A DNA stretch of 64,000 nt from Mycolicibacterium palauense (GCF_002592005.1 NZ_NVQF01000008.1:1-64000); one strand, 5' to 3'. Positions 54,105 to 62,421 are shown, numbered from the stretch's first letter. The notes: generated from the sequence alone by a model not told the origin. Translations and numbers: made by a program.

Positions 54105-54122
54105 GCGATCGGGCCCGATCGC
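54105..54122. promoter_or_regulatory. 18-bp perfect palindrome upstream of hisE
   Basis: GCGATCGGGCCCGATCGC reads the same on both strands and ends 7 bp from the hisE ATG. It overlaps the expected ribosome-binding region, so it may be an operator or a structure that hides the translation start. It could be a chance product of high GC. Confidence 0.4.
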
Positions 54123-54213
54123 CCCCGCTCACCGGCGGCCATCGCCGATCGACCGGCCCGTCCCAGCGCGGCGACACCGGGCCGCCGTGGCCCGCCCGTC
54201 GGACCGTCAGGGC

Positions 54214-55311
54214 TCAGGCAGCCGAGATCCTGGCTCTGACCTCGAAGTCCAGGTCCTTGGCTTCCGCGACGTAGATGTCCTGGGTGAGCTGGTTCCCCCG
54301 CATCCTGACCTCACCGCGCGGGCTGGTGTAGGCGAGGTTCTCCGCCGCGCGGCTCATCGCCGCCAGTTCGAGCCCGCCCGCGCGCGAGGCCAGGGCGATC
54401 AGCAAGGTGATCGCCTCGTAGCAGGACTCGCCGATACTGTTCAACGCCGGCGCGGCGGGGCCGAACCGACCGTAGTAGTGCGCCGCGAAATCCATACTCG
54501 ACGTCGTGTTGAGCGCTTCGAAGAATCCGGCGGCGGCGAACAGCCCGCGATTGCCCTCACAGCCACTGGCCAGCAGCATGTTCTCCTCGACGTGGGGACT
54601 CAACCGTGGCACCGAGCCGTCGAGTCCCGAGGCGGCGAACTGGCGGTTGAATGCCACACCGTCCCCCCCGACCAGCATCAGCAGCACGCCGGTGGCAGCG
54701 GATATCTGCACCCGACGGATCTCCTCGGCGAAGTCGGCCGTGCCCAGCGGCACGTAGATCTCCTCCAGCAGCGGCGTACCCCTGCTCCGGGCATGGTGGC
54801 GCGCGGCCGCGGCCGTCTGACGCGGCCAGACGTAGTCGTTGCCGATCAGGATCCAGCGGTCGATGCCGTACTCGTCGCGCATCCAGTCCATCGCCGGCAG
54901 CAGCTGACGCGACGGTGTCTCACCGGTCAGGAACAGGCCGGGGGTACGCTCGCCACCCTCGTACAGGGGGCCGTACACATATGGCACACGACTGTCGGTC
55001 ACGCGGGCGATCGCCTTCCGCACCGGTGAGATGTGCCATCCCGTGACCGCGTCGACCGCGTTGCCGTCGAGCAGCCGGGCGATATCGGAGGCCACGACCG
55101 CAGGTGGGCGGCTGCCGTCGACCGGTATCAACCGCACGGGCTTTCCCAACAGCCCACTGCCGGCGTTGAGATCCGCGATGGCCAACTCGGCACAGGCCTC
55201 GCAGGACGGCCCGTAGATCCCCGCCGAACCGCTGCGGGGGATCACCAGGGCGATGTCGATGCTGTCCGCTGCCCGGCCGGCCGTGATGCGCCTTGACGGT
55301 GTCCCGTTCAT
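54214..55311 (-). CDS. AmiC-like amide sensor (type I periplasmic-binding fold)
   Basis: 365 aa without a signal peptide, so cytoplasmic. SIDIALVIPRSGSAGIYGPSCEACAELAI and DRWILIGNDYVWPRQTAAAARHHARSRG match AmiC and the UrtA/branched-chain amino-acid binding family. AmiC senses short amides in Pseudomonas, and an AmiC-like NhhC acts with the MarR-like NhhD to induce the cobalt nitrile hydratase of Rhodococcus rhodochrous J1. Here a MarR gene is 118 bp upstream and the hydratase further on. GGAG lies 9 nt before ATG 55311, which is preferred to a start 26 codons earlier. Confidence 0.85.
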   Translation of the reverse strand: MNGTPSRRITAGRAADSIDIALVIPRSGSAGIYGPSCEACAELAIADLNAGSGLLGKPVRLIPVDGSRPPAVVASDIARLLDGNAVDAVTGWHISPVRKAIARVTDSRVPYVYGPLYEGGERTPGLFLTGETPSRQLLPAMDWMRDEYGIDRWILIGNDYVWPRQTAAAARHHARSRGTPLLEEIYVPLGTADFAEEIRRVQISAATGVLLMLVGGDGVAFNRQFAASGLDGSVPRLSPHVEENMLLASGCEGNRGLFAAAGFFEALNTTSSMDFAAHYYGRFGPAAPALNSIGESCYEAITLLIALASRAGGLELAAMSRAAENLAYTSPRGEVRMRGNQLTQDIYVAEAKDLDFEVRARISAA

Positions 55312-55429
55312 TCTCGCGTCTCCGTCCCGCCCCGGCGGTCTGTCGTCGGCTTCATCGTGCTCCGAGCAGGTTACGGCGACATTGCGCAACTGTTCTTCCG
55401 GTGGAAAGTTGCAGCGGTGACGAAACGGA

Positions 55430-55861
55430 CTACCGCGGCAGAACCGCCACCCTCGCCAGGTTGCGAATCAAGGTGACGGCGGCCTCCTCGCCGAGTTCCG
55501 CCGTCAACGCCGCCTTGACCTGAGATTCCTGCCTGGACAGTCGGCGCACCTTGGCCTTGCCCCGAGCCGACAGATAGATCAGCACCCGCCTGCGATCGGT
55601 GGCGTCGACACGGCGCAGCACGAAGCCCCCGTCGACGAGCCTGTCGACGATGCGCGTCAAGGTCGGCGGGGGAATCGCCATCGCCGAGGACACCTCGCTC
55701 ATCGTCAAACCATCACCGCCACGCAGCGCACCCATCACCCGCCACGCCTCGATGCTGTTGACTTCCGCATCGACCAGGCCCTGCGCCAGGGTGTCGGTCC
55801 ACCAGCGCCCGGCCCGAAACAGGACTTCGGAGACGCTCTCGAGACTGGTCGATGTCGGCAC
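55430..55861 (-). CDS. MarR family transcriptional regulator
   Basis: 143 aa. Winged helix with LTMSEVSSAMAIPPPTLTRIVDRLVDGGFVLRRVDATDRRRVLIYLS (about 52-98), the MarR hallmark. Together with the AmiC-like gene downstream it resembles the NhhC-NhhD pair that controls nitrile hydratase in Rhodococcus. It may activate or repress the hydratase genes upstream and the divergent amidase gene. A 19-bp near-perfect inverted repeat lies at 55906-55924, 45 bp ahead of its start. Confidence 0.87.
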   Translation of the reverse strand: MPTSTSLESVSEVLFRAGRWWTDTLAQGLVDAEVNSIEAWRVMGALRGGDGLTMSEVSSAMAIPPPTLTRIVDRLVDGGFVLRRVDATDRRRVLIYLSARGKAKVRRLSRQESQVKAALTAELGEEAAVTLIRNLARVAVLPR

Positions 55862-55905
55862 AGCGCTCCCCTGGTCGCGGAAGAAAAAATGCTTTCACGA
55901 TGAAC

Positions 55906-55924
55906 TATTGTTCAGCGAACACTA
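55906..55924. promoter_or_regulatory. MarR-type operator candidate
   Basis: TATTGTTC-AGC-GAACACTA is a 19-bp inverted repeat with seven of eight arm positions matching, in an AT-rich patch upstream of the marR start. Size and place suit MarR autoregulation; binding is inferred. Confidence 0.5.
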
Positions 55925-55956
55925 TCTCATACTGGTACCGTCTGCAGGCTCACCGG

Positions 55957-56475
55957 CTAGGCGGGCTGGGGCAACTCCCCCGCCCGCCCGGGCACCATCC
56001 GGCCGATCAGGGCGGCACCCCATTCGGAAACCAGCCCGAAGCATCCTCCGACCAGTGCCGTGATCGCGGCCGTCAGGGCAGGGTGAGTGATGCCGACCTC
56101 CGTGATCGGCACGCCCGTGGCGGCGATCGTCCCCACGGTCATCGCGAACCCGAAAACGATTGCCGGAGTGGTCGATATCAGTGGCACCCGGGATACCTGG
56201 ACCATGGCGAAGCTGCCCACGCCCACCGCGACCGACAGCAACAGGGCACTGGAGCTACCGCTAACCGCCAAGAGCGTGCACGTGGCAATGACGATTCCGG
56301 CCCAGTTGCAGGCCACCGAACGGACCAGGCCCATCGGCCCCGATCCGACGAAGAAGAAGGAGGCCCACGCCAAGAAGAGCACCCAGACCGGCAGCGGCCA
56401 GACGGTGGCCGTCATCAGTGTGGAGAGCATCCCCAGTATCCCGACGCTGATCGACAGCGCCGTGAGCTTCGACAT
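55957..56475 (-). CDS. DUF1097 membrane protein
   Basis: 172 aa, about five to six helices: LTALSISVGILGMLSTLM at the start, WVLFLAWASFFFVGSGP, a central pair, and ALTAAITALVGGCFGLVSEWGAALI near the end. The SISVGILG start and WASFFFVG segment match DUF1097, a small-membrane-protein family of unknown function. It follows the activator gene by 11 bp and is last in the hydratase operon, so uptake or export of a nitrile, amide or cobalt is possible but unproven. Confidence 0.75.
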   Translation of the reverse strand: MSKLTALSISVGILGMLSTLMTATVWPLPVWVLFLAWASFFFVGSGPMGLVRSVACNWAGIVIATCTLLAVSGSSSALLLSVAVGVGSFAMVQVSRVPLISTTPAIVFGFAMTVGTIAATGVPITEVGITHPALTAAITALVGGCFGLVSEWGAALIGRMVPGRAGELPQPA

Positions 56476-56486
56476 CGCGCTTCCTT

Positions 56487-56891
56487 TCAGCGGCCGAGGC
56501 CGTGGTCGTGGTTGTGGTCATGGCCATGGTCATGGTCATGGTCATGGTCATCGTGTGACAGCCTGCGCAATTCCGCGGCGGTGCGCGCATCTAGGAGCGC
56601 GGCGTCGAAGAAGTCGCGGTCGGCGGCAAGCCGGCAGAACGCCTCGCCGAACTGGCGGTAATACACTGCAGGATCACTGGTCTCATCCACCGCGCTGTCG
56701 CCGATGACCGCGATGAGATGCTCCTTGAACTCGTCCCACTCGAAGGCGCCGGCCTGGCACAGGTGTACCACCAGTCCGAACAGGCGCCCCTGCCACGGCG
56801 CGTCGAAGACGAGCTCACCGTTGGACCGCGGTAGTGCGCCGGCGGTGCCCGGTATGTCGAATGTCCCCAGGTCCAATGCGGTCGACGTCAT
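56487..56891 (-). CDS. nitrile hydratase activator/cobalt-insertion protein with His-rich tail
   Basis: 134 aa. Residues 25-110 match the nitrile hydratase accessory family (P14K/NhhG type): FDAPWQGRLFGLVVHLCQAGAFEWDEFKEHLI and DPAVYYRQFGEAFCRL. Such proteins escort cobalt and the alpha subunit. Residues 113-130 carry nine histidines alternating with Asp/Gly/Asn, an extra metal-binding tail encoded by a GACCAT-like hexanucleotide run. ATG 56891 overlaps the alpha-subunit stop by 4 nt, fixing beta-alpha-activator order as in Rhodococcus. Confidence 0.85.
   Translation of the reverse strand: MTSTALDLGTFDIPGTAGALPRSNGELVFDAPWQGRLFGLVVHLCQAGAFEWDEFKEHLIAVIGDSAVDETSDPAVYYRQFGEAFCRLAADRDFFDAALLDARTAAELRRLSHDDHDHDHDHGHDHNHDHGLGR
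56502..56555 (-). repeat. hexanucleotide run encoding the His-rich tail
   Basis: GGTCAT-type 6-nt units, four of them exact, encode alternating His-Asp at residues 113-130 of the activator. Such runs can expand or shrink by slippage without a frameshift. Confidence 0.85.
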
Positions 56892-57487
56892 TGCGCCGCC
56901 TCCGGGGCCGAGAGCAGCACGGTACCCACCATTGAATCGCGAGTGATCAGCGGGACGAGCTCGTCGGCCGACATTCCTTCTGTTCCCTTGGGCCGCTGCG
57001 GCACCACCAGGTAGCGAATCTCTGCGCTGCTGTCCCACACGTCGATCTTGACCCGGTCGGGAAGCGTCACCCCGAACTCGGCGAGCACGCTGCGCGGATC
57101 CTTGACGACACGCGCGCGGTACTGTGGGTATTTGAACCAGGCCGGCGGGATCCCCAGCAGTGTCCACGGGTAGCACGAGCACAGCGTGCAGACCACCATG
57201 TTGTGGACATCGTCGGTGTTCTCCACGGCGACCATGTGCTCGGTCTGCAGGCCGGTGAAGCCCATATCGGCGATCGCGGCAGTGGCATCCGACAACAGCC
57301 AGTCGTGGTATTTCGGATCGGTCCATGCGCGAGCGACGACCTTGGCGCCGTTGATCGGACCCATGTCGTTCTCGAACGACGCCACCACGGCATCGACGGC
57401 CTCGTGCTCGGCGAGCCCCTTCTCCACCATGAGGGACTCCAGTGCATTCACCCGAGCCTCGACGTCAGACATTGACAGCCAGTTCAT
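56888..57487 (-). CDS. nthA: nitrile hydratase alpha subunit, cobalt type
   Basis: 199 aa catalytic subunit hydrating nitriles to amides. The metal-binding motif VCTLCSCYPW is at residues 99-108; Thr after the first Cys marks the cobalt form (iron enzymes have Ser). The second and third motif cysteines (Cys103 and Cys105) would be oxidised to sulfinic and sulfenic acids. GGGAG lies 7 nt ahead of ATG 57487. A thiocyanate hydrolase gamma subunit has the same motif, but there the beta chain is split, which is not so here. Confidence 0.93.
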   Translation of the reverse strand: MNWLSMSDVEARVNALESLMVEKGLAEHEAVDAVVASFENDMGPINGAKVVARAWTDPKYHDWLLSDATAAIADMGFTGLQTEHMVAVENTDDVHNMVVCTLCSCYPWTLLGIPPAWFKYPQYRARVVKDPRSVLAEFGVTLPDRVKIDVWDSSAEIRYLVVPQRPKGTEGMSADELVPLITRDSMVGTVLLSAPEAAQ

Positions 57488-57508
57488 TTCGTTGATCTCC
57501 CAATTCTC

Positions 57509-58204
57509 CTAGTTGACGGGTTCGAGATAGTTCTCGAAAAGGTCGGCGTACAGGTCGAAGTCCTCGGCGGCATCGTCGCCCCAGAGCTCCTTGGAGCTGA
57601 ACTTGACCATGTAGAGGTGGTGCGGCGAGTCGACCTGCTTGTGGGCGCTGTCGGCGGGATCGTGAAACGCGCCGTACTGCCGGACGACGACGCCCTTGAT
57701 CTTGTTCAGATACCCCGGCAGACGGTTGTGCGTGACCTCGTTGATGTTGCGGACGACGACCTCGGCGCCGACCGCGAACGCGGGATCGGCATCGGAGGGC
57801 AGGTCGTGTGGTGTTCCCTTCCACAGCACCTCGATCATGTCCCGGGCGAACGGCGTGAGTTGCTCCGGTTTCTCGGGGTGGGGTTTCATGTCGGGCGCGC
57901 CGAGTTCGCGCATCCGCTCGTCGACCTGCTCGTGGGTGATGTAGCCCTTGTCGTTGAGCAACTTCTCCACCGAGAAGAGCCAGTGGGCGTAGTAGGTGGA
58001 GTCGAGGTAGTCGCTCCACTTCATCAGCTCGATCCCGTGGCGTTGTTCATCGAGATTGAATGCGCCGTTCTTGATCGCCATCGCTGTGATCGCGTGCATC
58101 CTGCCCTCGAAGGGGTAGCGCCAGTCGGGAATCCCGGGCTCGAGAAACTCGGGCTCGATGGGTCCCAGCCCGTCGCGGCCCCCCAGGTCGTGTGGCCCGT
58201 GCAT
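57509..58204 (-). CDS. nthB: nitrile hydratase beta subunit
   Basis: 231 aa. MHGPHDLGGRDGLGPIEPE is the family N-terminus, FEGRMHAITAMAIKNGAFNLDEQRHGIE the arginine-bearing helix that contacts the metal centre, and the C-terminal SH3-like domain (FAVGAEVVVRNINEVTHNRLPGYL) is complete. ATG 58204 with GGAG 10 nt ahead is preferred to a start six codons earlier because orthologs start at this point. It heads the beta-alpha-activator-DUF1097 operon; only 21 nt separate it from alpha. Confidence 0.93.
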   Translation of the reverse strand: MHGPHDLGGRDGLGPIEPEFLEPGIPDWRYPFEGRMHAITAMAIKNGAFNLDEQRHGIELMKWSDYLDSTYYAHWLFSVEKLLNDKGYITHEQVDERMRELGAPDMKPHPEKPEQLTPFARDMIEVLWKGTPHDLPSDADPAFAVGAEVVVRNINEVTHNRLPGYLNKIKGVVVRQYGAFHDPADSAHKQVDSPHHLYMVKFSSKELWGDDAAEDFDLYADLFENYLEPVN

Positions 58205-58541
58205 CGCATCAGCTCCAATCATTATTTCGGATGGTTAATACTTCCGTTGTGAAAGTGTGTAGGCAGCTACGACATGACGCAATCGCTGGATGCCGACGTA
58301 ACAGACGTTTTACATGGTGGGCCCACCGGTTGTTAAGCGCATATTTCCAGATGGAAATACCCGTGCGCCCAGGTTGACGCGTCGACGTGCGCCGCGTAAA
58401 GAATGTCATGCAATATTTGTCTCTTGGAACTATTTGGCGTGCGCGACCGGTGTTTCGCGGCGCACGCCGCGCCCAGTGGTGACCCCGGCAGCAGGCCGGG
58501 ACCAGCCCCGGGCCGTTGTCGACGACACGAAGGAGCCTCGC
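58205..58541. promoter_or_regulatory. 337-bp divergent control region, hydratase and amidase
   Basis: No gene lies here. The region is unusually AT-rich in places. On the leftward strand, TTCACA and TATTAA (around 58250-58236) make a plausible promoter for the hydratase operon. TATTTCC-AGAT-GGAAATA (58342-58359) is a perfect 7-bp-arm inverted repeat; GACGCGTC (58376-58383) and CGTCGACG (58380-58387) are overlapping palindromes. AAGGAG precedes the amidase start. These are candidate MarR sites. Confidence 0.6.
58342..58359. promoter_or_regulatory. 18-bp inverted repeat, operator candidate
   Basis: TATTTCC and GGAAATA flank a 4-bp centre (AGAT), midway between the hydratase and amidase start codons. 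It is a good candidate site for the cluster's MarR regulator or another dimeric regulator; binding is inferred. Confidence 0.5.
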
Positions 58542-59546
58542 ATGCACATCATCGACTTCACCCCCGCGCGCGATCAGTACGTGTGGACGTTCGGCGGAGC
58601 CGCTCCTGTCATGGAGGTGGCTCCCGGGACGGCGTTGCGTCTGTGGACCGAGGATGCGTTCGCCGGGCGGGTCACCTCCCCGGCGGACAAACCCAGTCAG
58701 GTGCTCAATCCCAAAGAACTCAACCCGCAAACCGGCCCGTTCTTCGTGACCGGCGCCGAACCCGGGGACACCCTGGCGTTGCACTTCGCCGCGATCCAGC
58801 CGGCTCGCGACTGGGCGGCCTCCACCACCATCCCGTTGTTCGGCGCACTGACCGGAACCGACAAGACCGCCACGCTGCAGCCGCCCCTGCCCGAGCTCAC
58901 CTGGATCTACCGGGTGAATGCCGCCGCGGGTACCGCGACGTTCGTGGCCCACGACGGCGACTTCACCCTCGACCTACCGCTGGCGCCGATGCTGGGGACC
59001 GTCGGCGTGGCACCGGCGCTGCGCGAGGTCCGTACCACCCTGGTGCCCGACTATTTCGGGGGCAACATGGACTCCCCCGAGCTTCGCGCCGGTACCACCG
59101 TGTATCTCGGCGTCAACGTCCCCGGGGCGTTGTTCTCCGTGGGCGACGGCCACTACCGCCAGGGCGAGGGCGAGACCTGCGGAACGGCCCTTGAGGGCGC
59201 CATGAACGTCACCGTGATCGTCGATCTGATCAAGGGCTCGGCACCGGCCTGGCCACGCTTCGAACACGACGATGCGTTGATCACCGTCGGCTCGGCACGA
59301 CCCCTCGAAGACGCCTGGCGGGCAAGCCAGGTCGAGATGGTGCGCTGGCTCACCGAGCTCTACGACCTCACCGACATGGACGCCTACCAACTGTGCAGTC
59401 AGCTGTCCCTGTCGCCCCTGGCCAACGTCGTCGACGTCAACTACAGTGCCGTCACCAAGATCCACAAGACCCTGCTGCCCGCCGCCACCCCGTTCGGCGG
59501 CGTGCATCGCCGGCTTCGCGATCAGTCCAGACTGCTCGCCGGCTGA
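58542..59546 (+). CDS. acetamidase/formamidase (FmdA/AmdA family)
   Basis: 334 aa amidase that hydrolyses small amides to carboxylate and ammonia, the step after nitrile hydratase. VWTFGGAAPVMEVAPGTALRLWTEDAF, GAEPGDTLALHF and VNVPGALFSVGDGHYRQGEGE with family His/Asp/Glu residues are clear. It is divergent from the hydratase operon and shares its control region. Somewhat shorter than the M. smegmatis acetamidase (about 406 aa). AAGGAG is about 7 nt ahead of the ATG. It overlaps the converging cbiO end by 25 nt. Confidence 0.9.
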   Translation: MHIIDFTPARDQYVWTFGGAAPVMEVAPGTALRLWTEDAFAGRVTSPADKPSQVLNPKELNPQTGPFFVTGAEPGDTLALHFAAIQPARDWAASTTIPLFGALTGTDKTATLQPPLPELTWIYRVNAAAGTATFVAHDGDFTLDLPLAPMLGTVGVAPALREVRTTLVPDYFGGNMDSPELRAGTTVYLGVNVPGALFSVGDGHYRQGEGETCGTALEGAMNVTVIVDLIKGSAPAWPRFEHDDALITVGSARPLEDAWRASQVEMVRWLTELYDLTDMDAYQLCSQLSLSPLANVVDVNYSAVTKIHKTLLPAATPFGGVHRRLRDQSRLLAG

Positions 59547-60400
59547 GGGTGCGCATCGACGACTCCGACGAGCGAGCCCCGCAGGGCATCGCGCAGCTGC
59601 CCGGTCGTCGACGGACTGGCACCGGCAGGCAGAACGCCGTCGCCGATCAACTCCCGGGCCAATGCCATCAGCCAGGGCATCCTCAACCTCGCCCGCGCCA
59701 GCAGGGGTTCGTCGGCGAGAACCTCGACCGGCCTGCCCTGCCGCACCCGCCCACGCTCGATGACGGCCACGGAGTCCGCCCATTCCAGTGCGAGCGCAGT
59801 GTCGTGCGTCGAGAGCACCACGGTGGTGCCCTCGCGCTCGAGTCCGGCCAATGTGGCGAACAGCTCATCCACTCCCGCGGGATCGACGCCCGCCGTCGGC
59901 TCGTCCAGCAGTAGCACGCAGGGTCGCATCGCGATGGCACCGGCGATGGCGACACGTTTGCGTTGCCCGAACGACAACTGATGCGTCGGCCGGTCCTGCA
60001 GTGCGGTGATCGCGAGCAGGGCGCACGCCCGGTCGACTCGCTCGTCGATCTCGGCCCGGGACAATCCCAGGTTCATCGGACCGTAGGCAATGTCCTCGCG
60101 CACATTCGCCGAGAACAACTGGTCATCGGGATCCTGGAAGACGAGCTGCACCCGCTGGCGGTGCTCGCGCAGCCCACGCCGAGTCTGCCGCAGCGGATGA
60201 CCGTCGATGCAGATCTCGCCCGCCGCCGGAGCCAGAATGCCCGACAGGCACTGCAGCAGTGTGCTCTTGCCCGAGCCGTTGGCGCCCAGGAGCGCAACCC
60301 GCGATCCCGGCGCGACGTCCAGGCACGCACCGTGCAGCACGTCCTGGCCCCGCTGGTAGCCGAAGCGAATACCGGCGGCGGTGAGGTGTCGGTGACTCAT
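59522..60400 (-). CDS. cbiO: cobalt ECF transporter ATPase CbiO
   Basis: 292 aa. Walker A GANGSGKST, Q-loop FQDPDDQLFSANVREDIAYGP, signature LSFGQRKRVAIAGA, Walker B VLLLDEPTAGVDPAG and switch His STHD are all intact. ECF cobalt transporters use this ATPase as a dimer under CbiQ. The start is ATG 60400 with GGAGTCCT ahead. About 35 extra C-terminal residues are poorly conserved and overlap the converging amidase gene by 25 nt. It completes a cbiM-cbiN-cbiQ-cbiO operon. Confidence 0.92.
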   Translation of the reverse strand: MSHRHLTAAGIRFGYQRGQDVLHGACLDVAPGSRVALLGANGSGKSTLLQCLSGILAPAAGEICIDGHPLRQTRRGLREHRQRVQLVFQDPDDQLFSANVREDIAYGPMNLGLSRAEIDERVDRACALLAITALQDRPTHQLSFGQRKRVAIAGAIAMRPCVLLLDEPTAGVDPAGVDELFATLAGLEREGTTVVLSTHDTALALEWADSVAVIERGRVRQGRPVEVLADEPLLARARLRMPWLMALARELIGDGVLPAGASPSTTGQLRDALRGSLVGVVDAHPQPASSLD

Positions 60401-60411
60401 CGAGGACTCCT

Positions 60412-61167
60412 TCAGAAGAGGGGCAGCCTGGCGGACACGACCGACGACACCACGGCGACGCAGAGCACCGTCGCCAGGGCGGCCCCGAGGAACCTCCGCG
60501 ACACACCGACGGGGGCGAGCACGATGTGAGTCCGGCCGAAACTGCGCCCGGACAGGCCGCGCTCGAGGGCGTGGCCGCGCTGCCAGGCCCGCACGAGGAT
60601 GGCCGCGGTCAACATCCCCGCCGATCGGACCGAGCGGCCCGCCGTGCTGTACCCCAGCCGTGCGGTCTGCGACTTGCGCACAACCGTCACCGACTCCAGG
60701 AACAGGAACACCATCCGGTACATCGCCGTGATGATGTCCACGCATGCGGCCGGGATCCCGCACCGCCGCATCCCGGCCGCGAGGTCGCTCATCGGTGTCG
60801 TCGATGCCAGCAGCACCATGGCCGCCGTGGCCGCGAGCGCGCGGGTCGCCGTGGCGATCGCGGGCAGCACGGAGCCGTCCGGGATCGTCAGCGCCGCCCC
60901 GTCAGGGTCCCAGGTCAGCGCTGTCGATCCAGCCGCCACGAGGATGAAGACCGCGGGCACCCGCAACATCCGAAACAGATGTGCCCGCGGCGCGCGCGCC
61001 ATGCGGGCGGCGACCATGGCGACGATCATCACCAGCGGCGCCGCCGGCCACGCGGGCAGGAGCAAAGCACATCCCAGCAGGCCGCAGCACAGGGTCATCT
61101 TCTCGGTCACCGACCGCGTCCGCCAACGGCTGTCCCAGGCGACGGCGTCCAACCGGGGCTGGATCAC
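60412..61167 (-). CDS. cbiQ: cobalt ECF transporter T component CbiQ
   Basis: 251 aa with about five to six helices. RGHALERGLSGRSF carries the Ala-Arg-Gly coupling motif that inserts into the ATPase, and PMSDLAAGMRRCGIP is the other family segment. It couples ATP use by CbiO to CbiM. It overlaps cbiN by 4 nt and lies 12 bp ahead of cbiO. Ala/Arg-rich loops are typical of actinobacterial members. Confidence 0.9.
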   Translation of the reverse strand: MIQPRLDAVAWDSRWRTRSVTEKMTLCCGLLGCALLLPAWPAAPLVMIVAMVAARMARAPRAHLFRMLRVPAVFILVAAGSTALTWDPDGAALTIPDGSVLPAIATATRALAATAAMVLLASTTPMSDLAAGMRRCGIPAACVDIITAMYRMVFLFLESVTVVRKSQTARLGYSTAGRSVRSAGMLTAAILVRAWQRGHALERGLSGRSFGRTHIVLAPVGVSRRFLGAALATVLCVAVVSSVVSARLPLF

Positions 61168-61514
61168 CGGGGCTCATCGGATGCTGAGGGTACCGGCGAG
61201 ATCCTTGGGCGCCTGCGGCGCATCGCGCCCAGGACATAGCCGAAGACCCCCGCGCCGACCGCTGCCTGAAGCGCGAACAGCCCGGACTCGATCTCCGCAG
61301 ACGGGGGCGAGAACACACTGTGGAACCACGGTTCGTAGCCGGGGTCCGTCCTCGCGATCGACTCCACGGCCGCGGTGTCGGTACCGACGAACCCACCGTC
61401 GGGAGAGGCCGGGGACCGACCGAGCGCGACGCAGCACACGAACACCGCGACGACCGCCAACAGCAGCGCGATGTTGACCCCGACAGAGCTCGGATACTTC
61501 CGTCCTTCACGCAT
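61164..61514 (-). CDS. cbiN: cobalt ECF transporter accessory protein CbiN
   Basis: 116 aa, two helices: [23 protein letters not shown] near the start and [15 protein letters not shown] near the end, with the extracytoplasmic loop [23 protein letters not shown] characteristic of CbiN. It helps load metal into CbiM. ATG 61514 overlaps the cbiM stop by 8 nt; longer upstream starts lie inside cbiM. The C-terminal Arg/Pro-rich tail is longer than usual. Confidence 0.9.
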   Translation of the reverse strand: MREGRKYPSSVGVNIALLLAVVAVFVCCVALGRSPASPDGGFVGTDTAAVESIARTDPGYEPWFHSVFSPPSAEIESGLFALQAAVGAGVFGYVLGAMRRRRPRISPVPSASDEPR

Positions 61515-62190
61515 GTTCGTTCGCCTTCCCCCGGGCGTCGACGACGCCCAGTTGATCCAACTCGGGACCCGCAACACTCATCAGAACGCGTAGCACGACG
61601 ACGCCCAGCAGCCCTTCGATCACCGCCAGCGGCACCTGTGTCACCGCGAACACGGAGAGGAACTTGACCATCGCACCGGCGACTCCGTGATGTGCGTCCG
61701 GGAAGGCCAGCGCCAGCTGGATCGAGGTGGTGCAGTAGGTGGCCAGATCAGCGGCCGCCATCGCCGCGAAGATCGCCGCCGATACCCCGGCGACCGGCCT
61801 GACGGCCCGCCACAACCCGTAACCCACCCAGGGACCGACGACCGCCAGTGAGAATGCGTTGGCCCCCAGTGTGGTCAGGCCACCGTGCCCCAGCAGCAGC
61901 GCCTGGAAGAGCAGCACGACGGTGCCGAGAAATGCCATCACCGGGGGCCGAAACAGCACTGCCCCCAGTCCTGTTCCGGTGGGGTGGCTCGAACTGCCGG
62001 TCAGTGAGGGCAGTTTGATCGCCGACAAGACGAAGACGAAGGCACCCGCCGCGGCCAGTAGCAGTCGCGACTCGGGGCGCCGACGTACCTCCCGCACCAC
62101 CGCGCGTGCGCCGTGCACGACAAAGGGTGCTGCCAGGACGGTCCATGCCGCGGCATGAAGGGGTGGAAGAAATCCCTCGGCGATGTGCAT
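61507..62190 (-). CDS. cbiM: cobalt ECF transporter substrate-binding component CbiM
   Basis: 227 aa, about seven helices. The mature N-terminus [10 protein letters not shown] provides Met1-His2 and further ligands for Co2+, and [16 protein letters not shown] and [17 protein letters not shown] are the other metal-site loops. It is first of the operon; the cobalt can serve the nitrile hydratase nearby and the corrin pathway. The 394-bp leader region upstream is structured (see separate entry). Confidence 0.93.
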   Translation of the reverse strand: MHIAEGFLPPLHAAAWTVLAAPFVVHGARAVVREVRRRPESRLLLAAAGAFVFVLSAIKLPSLTGSSSHPTGTGLGAVLFRPPVMAFLGTVVLLFQALLLGHGGLTTLGANAFSLAVVGPWVGYGLWRAVRPVAGVSAAIFAAMAAADLATYCTTSIQLALAFPDAHHGVAGAMVKFLSVFAVTQVPLAVIEGLLGVVVLRVLMSVAGPELDQLGVVDARGKANEHA

Positions 62191-62376
62191 TGTCGGGCCT
62201 TTCGTTCGAGCCGGTTCGGCATCATCGTCGGTGCACTGGCCTGCTTGCCGACCTCGCTAGGTCGTGTCACGGGTGGAAACAATCGTTCTCGTCTACATTC
62301 CTTTCCCAACAGGACTTCTGGCGGCATGCGCGGGACGCCGGTCGATGTTTATTTCTGTTTGGAAAGTATTGCTCTA

Positions 62377-62398
62377 TGGCACTATCGAGACGGTGCCA
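62377..62398. repeat. hairpin in the cbiM upstream region
   Basis: TGGCAC (62377-62382) pairs exactly with GTGCCA (62393-62398) around a 10-nt loop, beside the AT-rich presumed promoter. Confidence 0.45.
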
Positions 62399-62421
62399 GG
62401 GGGCTTTGTCGTGGCGGTGAC

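Noticed and set aside
56502..56555. CRISPR-like or mobile repeat
   Set aside because: The hexanucleotide run is coding, in frame and gives an alternating His-Asp tail; there are no spacers.
56888..58204. Thiocyanate hydrolase instead of nitrile hydratase
   Set aside because: The alpha metal motif is shared, but thiocyanate hydrolase has its beta-like part split into two genes; here it is one 231-aa protein, followed by the usual activator.
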